Below are positions 34,672-42,836 of a DNA stretch of 64,000 nucleotides, piece after piece; position 1 is the first letter of the stretch; the number at the start of each line of letters is the position of its first letter. Source of the DNA: Lachnospiraceae bacterium NE2001. Lineage in GTDB: Bacteria; Bacillota; Clostridia; Lachnospirales; Lachnospiraceae. Made by a program: the position numbers and the translations under genes. The notes under the pieces are model-generated. The model did no database searches, had not been told where the DNA came from, and saw only the letters and a list, made by a program, of their open reading frames with translations. The stretch is from NCBI GenBank assembly GCA_900110635.1, contig FOEK01000015.1:1-64000 (forward strand), read 5' to 3'.

Positions 34672-37080
34672 TTAATTATGGATTCCACCCTTTGGAGCAT
34701 TCTTTACAGGTGCTTTCTTTGCAGGCTCCTGCTTTCCAGCATTACCAAGCTCCTTATTGTCTTCCTTCTTGATGTCTTCCTTCTTGATGTCTTCCTTCTT
34801 AATGTTTTCCTTCTTAGCATTTTCTTTCTTGACAGCTGTGATCTGTTTCTTTACATCGTCTTTAAGCTTAATGCCCGCCAGGTCAGCAATCTTCTCATAT
34901 CTTAGAATGTCAGAAACATTTTTAGTTACATCTTCTGTTGCCTTATTAAAGTTATAAACCTTAATAGAGTTTGTCAAAAATGTTTCTATAACTTCTTTAC
35001 CACAATATGTCTGGTAATTATTATCCTCATAGTTACGGAACTTTCCTGCAAGCGCCTGCATCAGATTCTTATCTTCCTTCACAATATCATATACCTTATC
35101 ACAAAGCTTATCATTTCCTTTAACAGCTTCATTTATATTCTTGATAAGCGTTTTATTATCTTTTATAGATTTTTCCAGATTATCAGGATTATAATTAAAA
35201 TCACTATACTTCGTGATGGCAGTTGCAACCCATCCCTTACATATAGCCCTTACCTTTTCCTCAGGACTGCTATCCTTGTTATAGTTATATCTATCACTAT
35301 TAGCATTTTTATCATATTCATTGATGGCATTTTTCAGTTCATTACAGCTCTTGAAATATTCTCTTTCATTCGAAACTCTTTTATCTGCTTCGTGAGCATA
35401 TTTCTGGTCAATACCTTCAAGACCATAAGTCAAACCTTCTATAGTTTCCAGAATACCTCTACAGCCTCTAAGACGCTCTTTGCCCATCTTTGACCCAGGC
35501 TCTGTTTTTCCTCTTTCAAGATACTGATTTGTCTTAGCCTCATCATAAATCTCTGCTTTAATCTTAACAGTCTTAAGAGCCTTTGTGAATTTCTTCCAAT
35601 ATTCTGGAGTATCCCCAATCTTATCAAAGTTTTCACCACAAATCTTCTTAAGATCATTCATAGCAGCTCTTAATTGCTCAATCTCTATATTATCTGTATG
35701 GCTTCCCATTCTATGCTTTGTATAAAGAAGCTTATCAAATTCCTTAAGCTTTTCAGCATTTGTTTTATTGTCTTTACCTTTAAAAGAGAAATAGTCTCTA
35801 ATAGCATTATTTTTTGCCGGTGTAATATTCTCAATATACCTCTTATACTCTTCAGCACGCTTCTGTGCATCAGTTTTATTAGTGATGTCTACAGCATTTG
35901 ACTTTGGCATAGCAGTAAACAGTTCTTTATCTTTTATATTCAGAGTATGAGCTCCAACATTTTTAGAATTAGTAACAAAATCAAGTTCCTCATTAGAAAA
36001 CTCAAATATACCTGTATTGGCTTTTGGAGCATAGGAATTAATCTTTGCCATGGTACTAAGCTCATCCTGCGCTTTTTCCAGGTATGTATATCCGAGCTGC
36101 TCATTCTTATAGACTTCATTTTCGTCCCCAAAAACCTCTGACAGTTTATCATTATTTATTTTCTGGAACTTCTCATATATTACAAACTTATCAAATTCAC
36201 TTAAAGGTCCATTAACATTTATAAGCTTTAAGATTTCCTTTCCTGCTTCATTTGCAATATTATATTTTCGCTGTTCATCATTCTTACTGATTGATTCTTT
36301 TTTCTTGTCGTCATTTGCATATGAAAGCTTACAGGAAACCTCCGCCATAATGCCGCAGAACTTAGGTTCAAATCCAAGTTTTTTTACTTTATTATATACA
36401 TCAATATATGTTTTCAGGTCACCAAGAGCACTCTTCACGCCCTTAATATCCATCTCTTCCTCAGCAGAACCAGAGAATATTTTTTTATAGGCTTCTATAT
36501 CCTTCTCGGCAAGATTATCCAGCTCGCTCATGTTTTCAGTCCATTCTTTTACAGTCTTGGATGAAGCTGGAACCTTATCAGTCTGAATAATAATGCGGCA
36601 GATATTCATTATCTCTTTAAAGCCAGCTGGTGGAAGATTATTTCCATACCTCTTACTTCCATCTATCTCATTTTCAACATTTTTATTCTGTTCATTTTCA
36701 TCATATAAGGTTTTCAGATTTTTATAATCAACCTTAAGCAAAACATCCTGTGCTGCCACAGAATAAAAATCTAGTTCTTTATCCTCTAATGATTTATCTG
36801 CCATAAATCTCATTGCAGAGAGATAATAATTTACACTAGATTCAAATGCATTATCAGAATCCAGTTTATAAGTAACAGAATATAATTGAGATGAAAGCGC
36901 TTCAATATTATCATGGAGAGCCTGAAAACCTTCTTCTGGATTCTCTAAAAAATCCTCCGGAATATTCTTATATTCTACCTTTCCAGGGCTAAATGTCTCT
37001 ACAATATCCTTCACCGTATTATAATATAACTGGTAGAAGATCAACATATTATTTTTCTGTGTTTCTGTAAAATTAGGCAT
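34672..37080 (-). CDS. Large alpha-helical charged protein of unknown function
   Basis: 802 residues, rich in Lys, Glu, Asn and Asp, predicted almost wholly helical, without a signal peptide or membrane segment. I recognise no domain. The C-terminal 60 residues hold a low-complexity tail KKENIKKEDIKKEDIKKED encoded by 15-bp DNA repeats, then Lys/Pro/Ala-rich residues ending in KGGIHN. GGAGG lies 9 nt before the ATG and a terminator follows, so it is a separate unit. It lies beside the repeat-rich membrane protein at 37194. Scaffold, secreted effector or structural roles are all possible; none is supported by sequence motifs. Confidence 0.8.
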   Translation of the reverse strand: MPNFTETQKNNMLIFYQLYYNTVKDIVETFSPGKVEYKNIPEDFLENPEEGFQALHDNIEALSSQLYSVTYKLDSDNAFESSVNYYLSAMRFMADKSLEDKELDFYSVAAQDVLLKVDYKNLKTLYDENEQNKNVENEIDGSKRYGNNLPPAGFKEIMNICRIIIQTDKVPASSKTVKEWTENMSELDNLAEKDIEAYKKIFSGSAEEEMDIKGVKSALGDLKTYIDVYNKVKKLGFEPKFCGIMAEVSCKLSYANDDKKKESISKNDEQRKYNIANEAGKEILKLINVNGPLSEFDKFVIYEKFQKINNDKLSEVFGDENEVYKNEQLGYTYLEKAQDELSTMAKINSYAPKANTGIFEFSNEELDFVTNSKNVGAHTLNIKDKELFTAMPKSNAVDITNKTDAQKRAEEYKRYIENITPAKNNAIRDYFSFKGKDNKTNAEKLKEFDKLLYTKHRMGSHTDNIEIEQLRAAMNDLKKICGENFDKIGDTPEYWKKFTKALKTVKIKAEIYDEAKTNQYLERGKTEPGSKMGKERLRGCRGILETIEGLTYGLEGIDQKYAHEADKRVSNEREYFKSCNELKNAINEYDKNANSDRYNYNKDSSPEEKVRAICKGWVATAITKYSDFNYNPDNLEKSIKDNKTLIKNINEAVKGNDKLCDKVYDIVKEDKNLMQALAGKFRNYEDNNYQTYCGKEVIETFLTNSIKVYNFNKATEDVTKNVSDILRYEKIADLAGIKLKDDVKKQITAVKKENAKKENIKKEDIKKEDIKKEDNKELGNAGKQEPAKKAPVKNAPKGGIHN
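34757..34835 (-). repeat. 15-bp tandem repeats encoding KKEDI
   Basis: About four copies of a 15-bp unit (GATGTCTTCCTTCTT on the plus strand) near 34770-34815, with degenerate edges. It is a likely site of length variation in the protein tail. Confidence 0.7.
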
Positions 37081-37160
37081 CGCTTTTATCCTCCTAAATT
37101 GAGAAAATATTGCATTTAAGATATATTATGGGACCATTTTATAATACAAAGTATAACAAA

Positions 37161-37187
37161 AGCGCAACAAATCTAATTTGTTGCGCT
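37161..37187 (-). terminator. Terminator of the repeat-rich membrane protein gene
   Basis: AGCGCAACAAAT and ATTTGTTGCGCT, 12-bp perfect stem, 3-nt loop, followed on the minus strand by TTTTGTTATAC. It starts 7 bp after the stop at 37194. Confidence 0.9.
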
Positions 37188-37193
37188 CTCTAT

Positions 37194-38909
37194 TTACTCG
37201 TCATCAGATGTATCTGCATGAATTATATACCACTTGCCTTCAATCCTTGCGCAGATCATATCTGACGTGATCTCATCAGATTCCGTTCTTCCCCTATAAC
37301 TCGCAGATCTGCCGAAGGTAACTGTTGTCGAATAAGCCTTTTCTATATAAAGTACCGCATTTTCATATCCAAGCATTACCTCTATCATAAGAGCGCCTGT
37401 ATTTTCTTTAGTAAGGGTTCCGATTTCAACACTATCTAAAGATAAAACAACGCCATAAGAATCAAACTCAGTTTTCTGACTTTCAAGCTTTTCAATCGAC
37501 GAGGCCGTTTCTTCATCGTTGAGAACTGCGTCAGGCATATAGCTCTTTATTGTCTCGACATCGAGTAATGCAAGTGCCTCAACAAAAGCATTTATTGTTG
37601 TTCTTACCTCTTCCTCATCTCTCTCAGTTTCTTTTTCATCTATGATGTCTGAAAAAAGAGCATTATGATCAGCCACTATATCTGAATTATATATATACCA
37701 ATTACCATCTTCTTTACCACAGATGAAATCCTCTGATACATCCTTGCTTGTCGATTCTCCATCCGCTTCTATAGTAACTGAATAATCCGCAGTAAACTTT
37801 CGGCACTTGTTAAAATCTGGCTCTGTTCCATAAACCTTTTTTACACTTTCCTTTGCTTCTTCAACATCATATTCTTCAGGCTTAGAAACACTGAACTCAC
37901 CAACTGTAAAAGTGATACCAAACTCATCAAGCTTATCAAAGCTTTCATTCAACGCCTCCTTACTATCCTTCATAGAAACTGAATTTCTAACAATTGCTGC
38001 AAAGCATTCATCCATCTCTTCCACATCGGATTCAGTAACACAGGTCATAAGCTTTTCAACTACATCCATTGACTGACCATCATCTGCCTCATTTTCAAAA
38101 TCTGTAATGATCTGATTCTTCTTAGAAATGAGTGCTGGATCAAGCACATACCACTGATCATCAATCTTTCCGCATATGACACTATCCGTCAAAGAATTCT
38201 CTACTGTTTCACCGTCCTTTTCATAGGTTTCTGTATACTTGACACTTACCGAGTAGGAGTCTTTTATATCCAAATGTTTTTCATACGCATCTGACACATC
38301 TTTTTCTGCAGTTTCAACACTGTATTTTTCTGCATCAGTCACTTCAATATCCTTTATCGTATAGTCAAAATACCTCATGCCATCATATCTGGCTTCATCA
38401 ATAAAGTCGACAATCTCATCTTCCTTCTTAAGTCGTTTTGGAAAATAACCTTGAAGCTTATCTGAATCATAATAACCATATGCCTTAATAAATTCACTGG
38501 CTATGGTTGATGCAGCGTCCTTATTCTTTTTTGCAGTCATATAAAAATATATAGCCGCACCCCCAGCTCCAATAATAAGAACCGCAAAGATAACAATGAT
38601 TGCAACAATTAAACCAGTCTTTTTCTTTGGTCCACTAGAATTACCTGGCTTATCTTTTTTTTGCTGATTAACCGGTTGACTACTGGACTGATCAACATAC
38701 TGCATTTGCTGATAAGACTGTTGGTAATTATATTGCGTCTGATTTGGCTGCTGGTAATTATACTGCGTCTGATTTGGCTGTTGGTAATTATACTGCGTCT
38801 GATTTGGCTGTTGGTAATTATACTGCGTCTGATTTGACTGCTGACTGCCATACTGTGTCTGATTTGACTGCTGATTGCCGTTTGGATTCATATTGTTATA
38901 GTTTTCCAT
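37194..38909 (-). CDS. One-span membrane protein with Gln/Asn-rich repeats and three extracellular repeat domains
   Basis: 571 residues. The cytoplasmic N-terminus (1-90) is Gln/Asn/Tyr-rich with five copies of a decapeptide NQTQYNYQQP. A Lys-rich stretch and one membrane segment (about 103-125, TGLIVAIIVIFAVLIIGAGGAAIYFYM) follow. The outside part holds three related domains of about 130-140 residues, each beginning with a helix (FIKAYGYYDSDKLQGYF, VEKLMTCVTESDVEEMDECF, FVEALALLDVETIKSYM) and ending in a WY strand (CGKIDDQWYVLD, CGKEDGNWYIYN, CARIEGKWYIIH). This looks like a triplicated NTF2/DUF4878-like fold. Function unknown; a surface sensor or adhesin is possible. It has its own promoter and terminator. 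Confidence 0.8.
   Translation of the reverse strand: MENYNNMNPNGNQQSNQTQYGSQQSNQTQYNYQQPNQTQYNYQQPNQTQYNYQQPNQTQYNYQQSYQQMQYVDQSSSQPVNQQKKDKPGNSSGPKKKTGLIVAIIVIFAVLIIGAGGAAIYFYMTAKKNKDAASTIASEFIKAYGYYDSDKLQGYFPKRLKKEDEIVDFIDEARYDGMRYFDYTIKDIEVTDAEKYSVETAEKDVSDAYEKHLDIKDSYSVSVKYTETYEKDGETVENSLTDSVICGKIDDQWYVLDPALISKKNQIITDFENEADDGQSMDVVEKLMTCVTESDVEEMDECFAAIVRNSVSMKDSKEALNESFDKLDEFGITFTVGEFSVSKPEEYDVEEAKESVKKVYGTEPDFNKCRKFTADYSVTIEADGESTSKDVSEDFICGKEDGNWYIYNSDIVADHNALFSDIIDEKETERDEEEVRTTINAFVEALALLDVETIKSYMPDAVLNDEETASSIEKLESQKTEFDSYGVVLSLDSVEIGTLTKENTGALMIEVMLGYENAVLYIEKAYSTTVTFGRSASYRGRTESDEITSDMICARIEGKWYIIHADTSDDE
38721..38870 (-). repeat. Five 30-bp tandem repeats encoding NQTQYNYQQP
   Basis: Units start at 38721, 38751, 38781, 38811 and 38841; the middle three are nearly identical, the outer ones have drifted. 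All keep the reading frame. Length change by slippage is likely. Confidence 0.9.
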
Positions 38910-38982
38910 ATTTTACACCCCCAATGTAACCCAATGTAAATATGTAGAAAATTAAGTAAAAAAATAACGATTTAGAAAAACA

Positions 38983-39011
38983 TTTATATTGTAACATAGA
39001 ATCATATACAA
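38983..39011 (-). promoter_or_regulatory. Promoter of the repeat-rich membrane protein gene
   Basis: Minus-strand TTGTAT (39006-39011) and TATAAA (38983-38988), 17-bp spacer. The leader then contains TTACATTGGG twice just before the ribosome site. Confidence 0.6.
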
Positions 39012-39078
39012 AGTAGAATTAAATATTTATATCTTCTATAGTGTTAGAAAGCCACCGAAATGTTGCATCCGGTAAAAA

Positions 39079-39108
39079 ACGAGCTCAATTACATTTATTT
39101 GAGCTCGT
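39079..39108 (-). terminator. Terminator of the TetR-CPBP operon
   Basis: ACGAGCTCAA and TTGAGCTCGT, 10-bp stem, 10-nt loop; TTTTTTACC follows on the minus strand. It starts 6 bp after the CPBP stop. Confidence 0.9.
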
Positions 39109-39114
39109 CTTAAT

Positions 39115-39897
39115 TCATTTAATTCTTTTTGTGAAAACACTGACAATGATCAAAGAAACAATAATCATTACTATAGTAGTAATGGTGCTTGCCAATAAGT
39201 TGCTATATATGTCATATCTGATTGATTCCGGCACAGCATTTACTATCATATGGAAAAGTGCACACAGCCAGATACTTCCTGTCACCTTTCTGATCGTTGC
39301 AAGAGCAAAGCTAAGCCCCATAACTGTGATAGTAAATCCAAGAAAGCTCTTTCCATACTGATGTACACCGGGAATGAAAAACAAAGGCAGATGCCACAGC
39401 GCCCAGATAATCCCGGTCACAAAGGCTGCTATAGAAAAACCAAATCTTTTATCCAGTTCGGGAAATGTTATATATCTCCAGCCGGCTTCCTCTAAGCCCC
39501 CACCGATAAGCATTATCGGAAGCATTAAAATGATCATATATATCGGCGCAGCCTTTTCATATCCTCCGATCAGGCTCATAAGCAGAGAATGTAAAACCGC
39601 AAGTGCTATTACAAGAAGATATGATAATATATTATGCTTAAAATCAAAGATATGCTTCAGCCAGTCCTTAAATCCGGTCACTTCGTTATTCTTCTTTAGT
39701 GCTATATAAGATGCTATTGTCGTAGAAAATGCACCTAGTCCATAAGGCAGATTTATCCACGCGTAAGTTTCCTTTGTGATTCCATTTAATCCAAGAATTA
39801 TACATAATCCCCAGCATAAACCAGCGATGATAAATGTAATTATAAGATGATCAGCAAATAGTTTTCTATTAAATGTTTCGTTATTTGTTTTCTCCAT
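39115..39897 (-). CDS. CPBP-family intramembrane protease (Abi/CAAX protease-like)
   Basis: About 260 residues from ATG 39897 (MEKTNNETF), which has GGAG 10 nt upstream; the longer frame start at 39927 lacks a site. Seven to eight membrane segments. The family motifs are EEAGWRYITF near residue 140 (EExxR), IIWALWHLPLFF near 165 and LFHMIVNA near 228, giving the Glu and His residues of the membrane active site. Bacterial members have been linked to bacteriocin immunity and protein maturation. It overlaps the 3' end of the TetR gene by 17 bp and is its obvious target. Confidence 0.88.
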   Translation of the reverse strand: MEKTNNETFNRKLFADHLIITFIIAGLCWGLCIILGLNGITKETYAWINLPYGLGAFSTTIASYIALKKNNEVTGFKDWLKHIFDFKHNILSYLLVIALAVLHSLLMSLIGGYEKAAPIYMIILMLPIMLIGGGLEEAGWRYITFPELDKRFGFSIAAFVTGIIWALWHLPLFFIPGVHQYGKSFLGFTITVMGLSFALATIRKVTGSIWLCALFHMIVNAVPESIRYDIYSNLLASTITTIVMIIVSLIIVSVFTKRIK

Positions 39898-40489
39898 TTT
39901 TCTCAATCTCCATAGTAAACAGGCCATATATCGCCTGTATCATAATGGAAACTGCTTTTTTCCGCCCAATTTCGCCGAAGTTATCCGGACTCGCAACTAT
40001 CACCTGCAAAGCCTCCATCAAATACGATATAGCTCCGAAGAATTCTTCTGTTGGAGTTATATTCATCTCCTGACATAATCTTAAAAAGTTATTCTTCGAC
40101 TTTCCCTCTTCTCTTTTTCGGTATTCAGAAGGCATCTTTCTAAGAAGAAACTCTGTATCCTTTGGCAATGTATATTGAAACAGAAAGTCCTTATCCATAA
40201 TAAGTTCGGTCACAGTCTCAAAAGCAGCTTCTAAATCATTTTGTTTCATTTGAGCCGCCTCAAACATCTTTTCAGAGTATATGCGTTCATTTTTCTTAAT
40301 CACCTCATACAAGAATATCTCCTTGCTTGGGTAATACTTATAAAATGAACCCTTTGCCATCTGTACCTCTTCGAGAATATCATCCAAGGTTATAGAATCA
40401 ATATCCTTCCTTGCGATAAGCTTCACAGTACGGTCATACATGAAATCCTTCTGTGCTTCTATCTCTTCACTGGTAAGCTTTCTTGGCAT
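39881..40489 (-). CDS. TetR-family repressor of the CPBP operon
   Basis: About 202 residues from the ATG at 40489 (MPRKLTSEE), which has AAGGAGGA at good spacing; the in-frame ATG two codons earlier is too close. The helix-turn-helix is at about residues 30-60 (DSITLDDILEEVQMAKGSFYKYYPSKEIFLYEV). A perfect palindrome sits between the -10 and the start, so it represses itself and the CPBP gene. Ligand unknown. Confidence 0.9.
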   Translation of the reverse strand: MPRKLTSEEIEAQKDFMYDRTVKLIARKDIDSITLDDILEEVQMAKGSFYKYYPSKEIFLYEVIKKNERIYSEKMFEAAQMKQNDLEAAFETVTELIMDKDFLFQYTLPKDTEFLLRKMPSEYRKREEGKSKNNFLRLCQEMNITPTEEFFGAISYLMEALQVIVASPDNFGEIGRKKAVSIMIQAIYGLFTMEIEKNGENK

Positions 40490-40514
40490 ATGCATTCCTC
40501 CTTCAGCGACTAAT

Positions 40515-40559
40515 TAAACCGGTTTAGTTCATTATGGTACGCTCTATTGTGACTGTAAA
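40515..40559 (-). promoter_or_regulatory. TetR-CPBP promoter and operator
   Basis: Minus-strand TTTACA (40554-40559) and CATAAT (40531-40536), 17-bp spacer. The perfect 12-bp palindrome TAAACCGGTTTA (40515-40526) covers the expected transcription start. Confidence 0.8.
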
Positions 40560-40590
40560 GTTCAAAATGCAGACAAAGTGCAAACCTCCT

Positions 40591-42228
40591 TTATCCGTTA
40601 TAAAGGATATCCCACTCTTTTTCCTTGGGCCCTAATAAATAACTCATTAATGAAATCAATTCAAATATAGAATCCATAATAAGGAAGCATCCTGTTATCA
40701 GCATGTACCATCTATCCGCCACCTCAGGTACAAACAATATATATACTCCATCTACAAAAGAAATTATCACTTCAAAAAAATATCTTAACCTTTTTCTCTT
40801 TATTCCCTTTGAAGCCTTGAACTGTATTAACATCCGATAAGCGATAATTATAAAATTTAGGCCAAATAAACCACTGGCAAGAATAAAGACAGCGCCCTCT
40901 TTTGCATGAATCAAAGTAAATAATACTATAAGACAGATACATATATATGCTCTTGGTTTTTCTGCTTTGAGGTCCCAGCCTGATTCCTTCAGATGTTTTC
41001 CAGTTTGAAAAACCTCAAATACAATAACAGCAAGAAGCATAGCAGTAAAAAGAAACTTCATAAAAAAGCCTGGAAAGCAAAGAGACATTATTCCCATCAA
41101 GAAAGCTAATCCTATCCTCAGTATCCTCAAAGTTAATGCTTTTTGCTCAAGCTTTTTTACAGTTTGACTTTCCTTAATATCCTGAATCACTGTTTTGCCA
41201 ATGTTCTGAACAGGGTTAATATCAAATTCACTTTTTCCAACCACTTGAATCAGCAGGTTTTCAAAGGCGCCAATGCCTTCATTCATGAAATCGCTTATGG
41301 TAACAGCACCATTTTCAGACATCGTATCAAAAATCCTCTTTACAAATGCTTCTCTGTTAGCCATATCCATCTTTTCAATAAACTTGTCAAATACCTGGTT
41401 GATTTTCTCACTTACATCGTCATGCTTTTCTAATAATTGAAGCTGACCGTCTTCAATCTCCCAGGTCTGAAGGTCATGCTGAAGAAGCTGTCGCCCAGAA
41501 CTCCCGACTACGTAATTTTGCGGAATATCTGGTTCAAATATTCCTCCTACCACGCAGAATTCCGGCGTTATACGAACAGCTTTATCCTTAATTCTGTCGA
41601 TACGATGAGTATCAAGAATATCTTCACAGAATCCTGGTCCATCATTTAGATATATCTTATCAACCTTCTGGATAAATGAATCATCCATATATGCCGTAGC
41701 GTAAAGAGCAAGATTGGCTCCTTTCGAATGTCCGGCAACTATAGAGTGATCAAACATTTGAATTATTCTCTCAGCATATTTCAGAGCTTCAGCCTGTGCT
41801 GGAACCCGGGTATAACTAAGCATGAAATCTTCTTTCCATCCAACTATGGTGTCATCAGTTCCTCTAAATACTATAACTGCCCTTTCATCAGATAAACTAA
41901 ATGTTAAAGCAGCAAACTGCTCGTCCGAATCCGGGCTTACTATATCCACATAATCAGTAATTCTAAGTGTACCAAAGCGTTCTGATTCAGCACATGCTCT
42001 TGTAAACGCATCATCATCTGCACTAGAAACAGCAAGCTTATATACAAAGCTTCCATTTAGCCTTTCTACTGCTTCTCTAAGTGTCAGGGATTCTGTAGCT
42101 TCATCCCATATAGGCTTCAAATCCAGATACCCCAGCTGACAAAGCACAAGATTATCTATAATAGTAAGCTCCCGCTCTTCAAGGGAAATATCGCCTCTCC
42201 ATTTTACATATTCAGTTAAATGAGACAT
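40591..42228 (-). CDS. DUF2974/Mbeg1-like lipase-fold protein with C-terminal membrane segments
   Basis: 545 residues. The first 270 residues are an alpha/beta-hydrolase of the DUF2974 type: AVIVFRGTDDTIVGWKEDF near 135 and the nucleophile elbow VAGHSKGANLALYA near 164. A linker of about 90 residues leads to four to five membrane segments from about 370 to the end. The N-terminus MSHLTEYVKWRGDISLEERELTIIDNLVLCQLGYLDL is typical of the family. It is probably a membrane-bound esterase or lipase facing the cytoplasm; the substrate is unknown. GGAGG is 7 nt before the ATG. Confidence 0.85.
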   Translation of the reverse strand: MSHLTEYVKWRGDISLEERELTIIDNLVLCQLGYLDLKPIWDEATESLTLREAVERLNGSFVYKLAVSSADDDAFTRACAESERFGTLRITDYVDIVSPDSDEQFAALTFSLSDERAVIVFRGTDDTIVGWKEDFMLSYTRVPAQAEALKYAERIIQMFDHSIVAGHSKGANLALYATAYMDDSFIQKVDKIYLNDGPGFCEDILDTHRIDRIKDKAVRITPEFCVVGGIFEPDIPQNYVVGSSGRQLLQHDLQTWEIEDGQLQLLEKHDDVSEKINQVFDKFIEKMDMANREAFVKRIFDTMSENGAVTISDFMNEGIGAFENLLIQVVGKSEFDINPVQNIGKTVIQDIKESQTVKKLEQKALTLRILRIGLAFLMGIMSLCFPGFFMKFLFTAMLLAVIVFEVFQTGKHLKESGWDLKAEKPRAYICICLIVLFTLIHAKEGAVFILASGLFGLNFIIIAYRMLIQFKASKGIKRKRLRYFFEVIISFVDGVYILFVPEVADRWYMLITGCFLIMDSIFELISLMSYLLGPKEKEWDILYNG

Positions 42229-42300
42229 ATCATAGCCTCCTCGATTTTTTACACATATTTCGTTTCCTTCATTTCTGTTTAAACTCTCTTTCAGCTATCA

Positions 42301-42729
42301 TCATCCAAGAATTTTATATAATAATCTGTATAATTCCTTTGATTCCTTTTCTGTAAGCGGGATTCCATTCTCCGTCATCTTTAGCGGGATATCTTTACAG
42401 CATTCCTTTAGCTGATTACCTTTTTCTGTAATACAAATCATTGTGACTCTCTCGTCTTCCTTAGATCGTTCTCTTGTTACATATCCTTCTTTTTCCAGTC
42501 GCTTTAATAGTGGAGTAAGTGTACCAGCATCTAGAGAAAGTATCTCTCCAAGCTGTCCTACTTTAACACTTTCGTTTTCCCAAAGCACCATGAAAACTAT
42601 ATACTGCGTATAAGTAAGTCCCAAAGGTTTCAGGTACGGATTATATGCATTAACTATTTTTCTCGAACAAGCATATAGTGGAAAACAAAGCTGATTCTCA
42701 AGTTTTAACTGTTCATATTCCTGTGCCAT
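42301..42729 (-). CDS. OhrR-type MarR regulator (organic peroxide sensor)
   Basis: 142 residues from ATG 42729 with GGAGAAG upstream; the ATG 24 nt earlier includes the ribosome site in its own coding. With this start the sequence KLENQLCFPLYA puts Cys at residue 15, exactly as the sensing Cys15 of Bacillus subtilis OhrR. Winged-helix motifs YTQYIVFMVLWENESVKVGQLGEILSLDAGTLTPLLKRLE and the DERV wing also match. No ohr peroxidase gene is adjacent. A weak TATCA-N11-TGATA dyad at 42756-42790 could be an operator. It may control itself or the neighbouring DUF2974 gene, 72 bp downstream. Confidence 0.85.
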   Translation of the reverse strand: MAQEYEQLKLENQLCFPLYACSRKIVNAYNPYLKPLGLTYTQYIVFMVLWENESVKVGQLGEILSLDAGTLTPLLKRLEKEGYVTRERSKEDERVTMICITEKGNQLKECCKDIPLKMTENGIPLTEKESKELYRLLYKILG

Positions 42730-42836
42730 ATCAATTTCTTCTCCTTTATGCATGAATACTACTCATTATATCAGATACAGTAATTGATAAACCACTTTTA
42801 TTTTGCAACAGCTTTAGTGTAACAAAATATTCTATA

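Noticed and set aside
38721-38870. CRISPR-like array of 30-bp repeats.
   Set aside because: Repeats are contiguous without spacers and encode an in-frame decapeptide.
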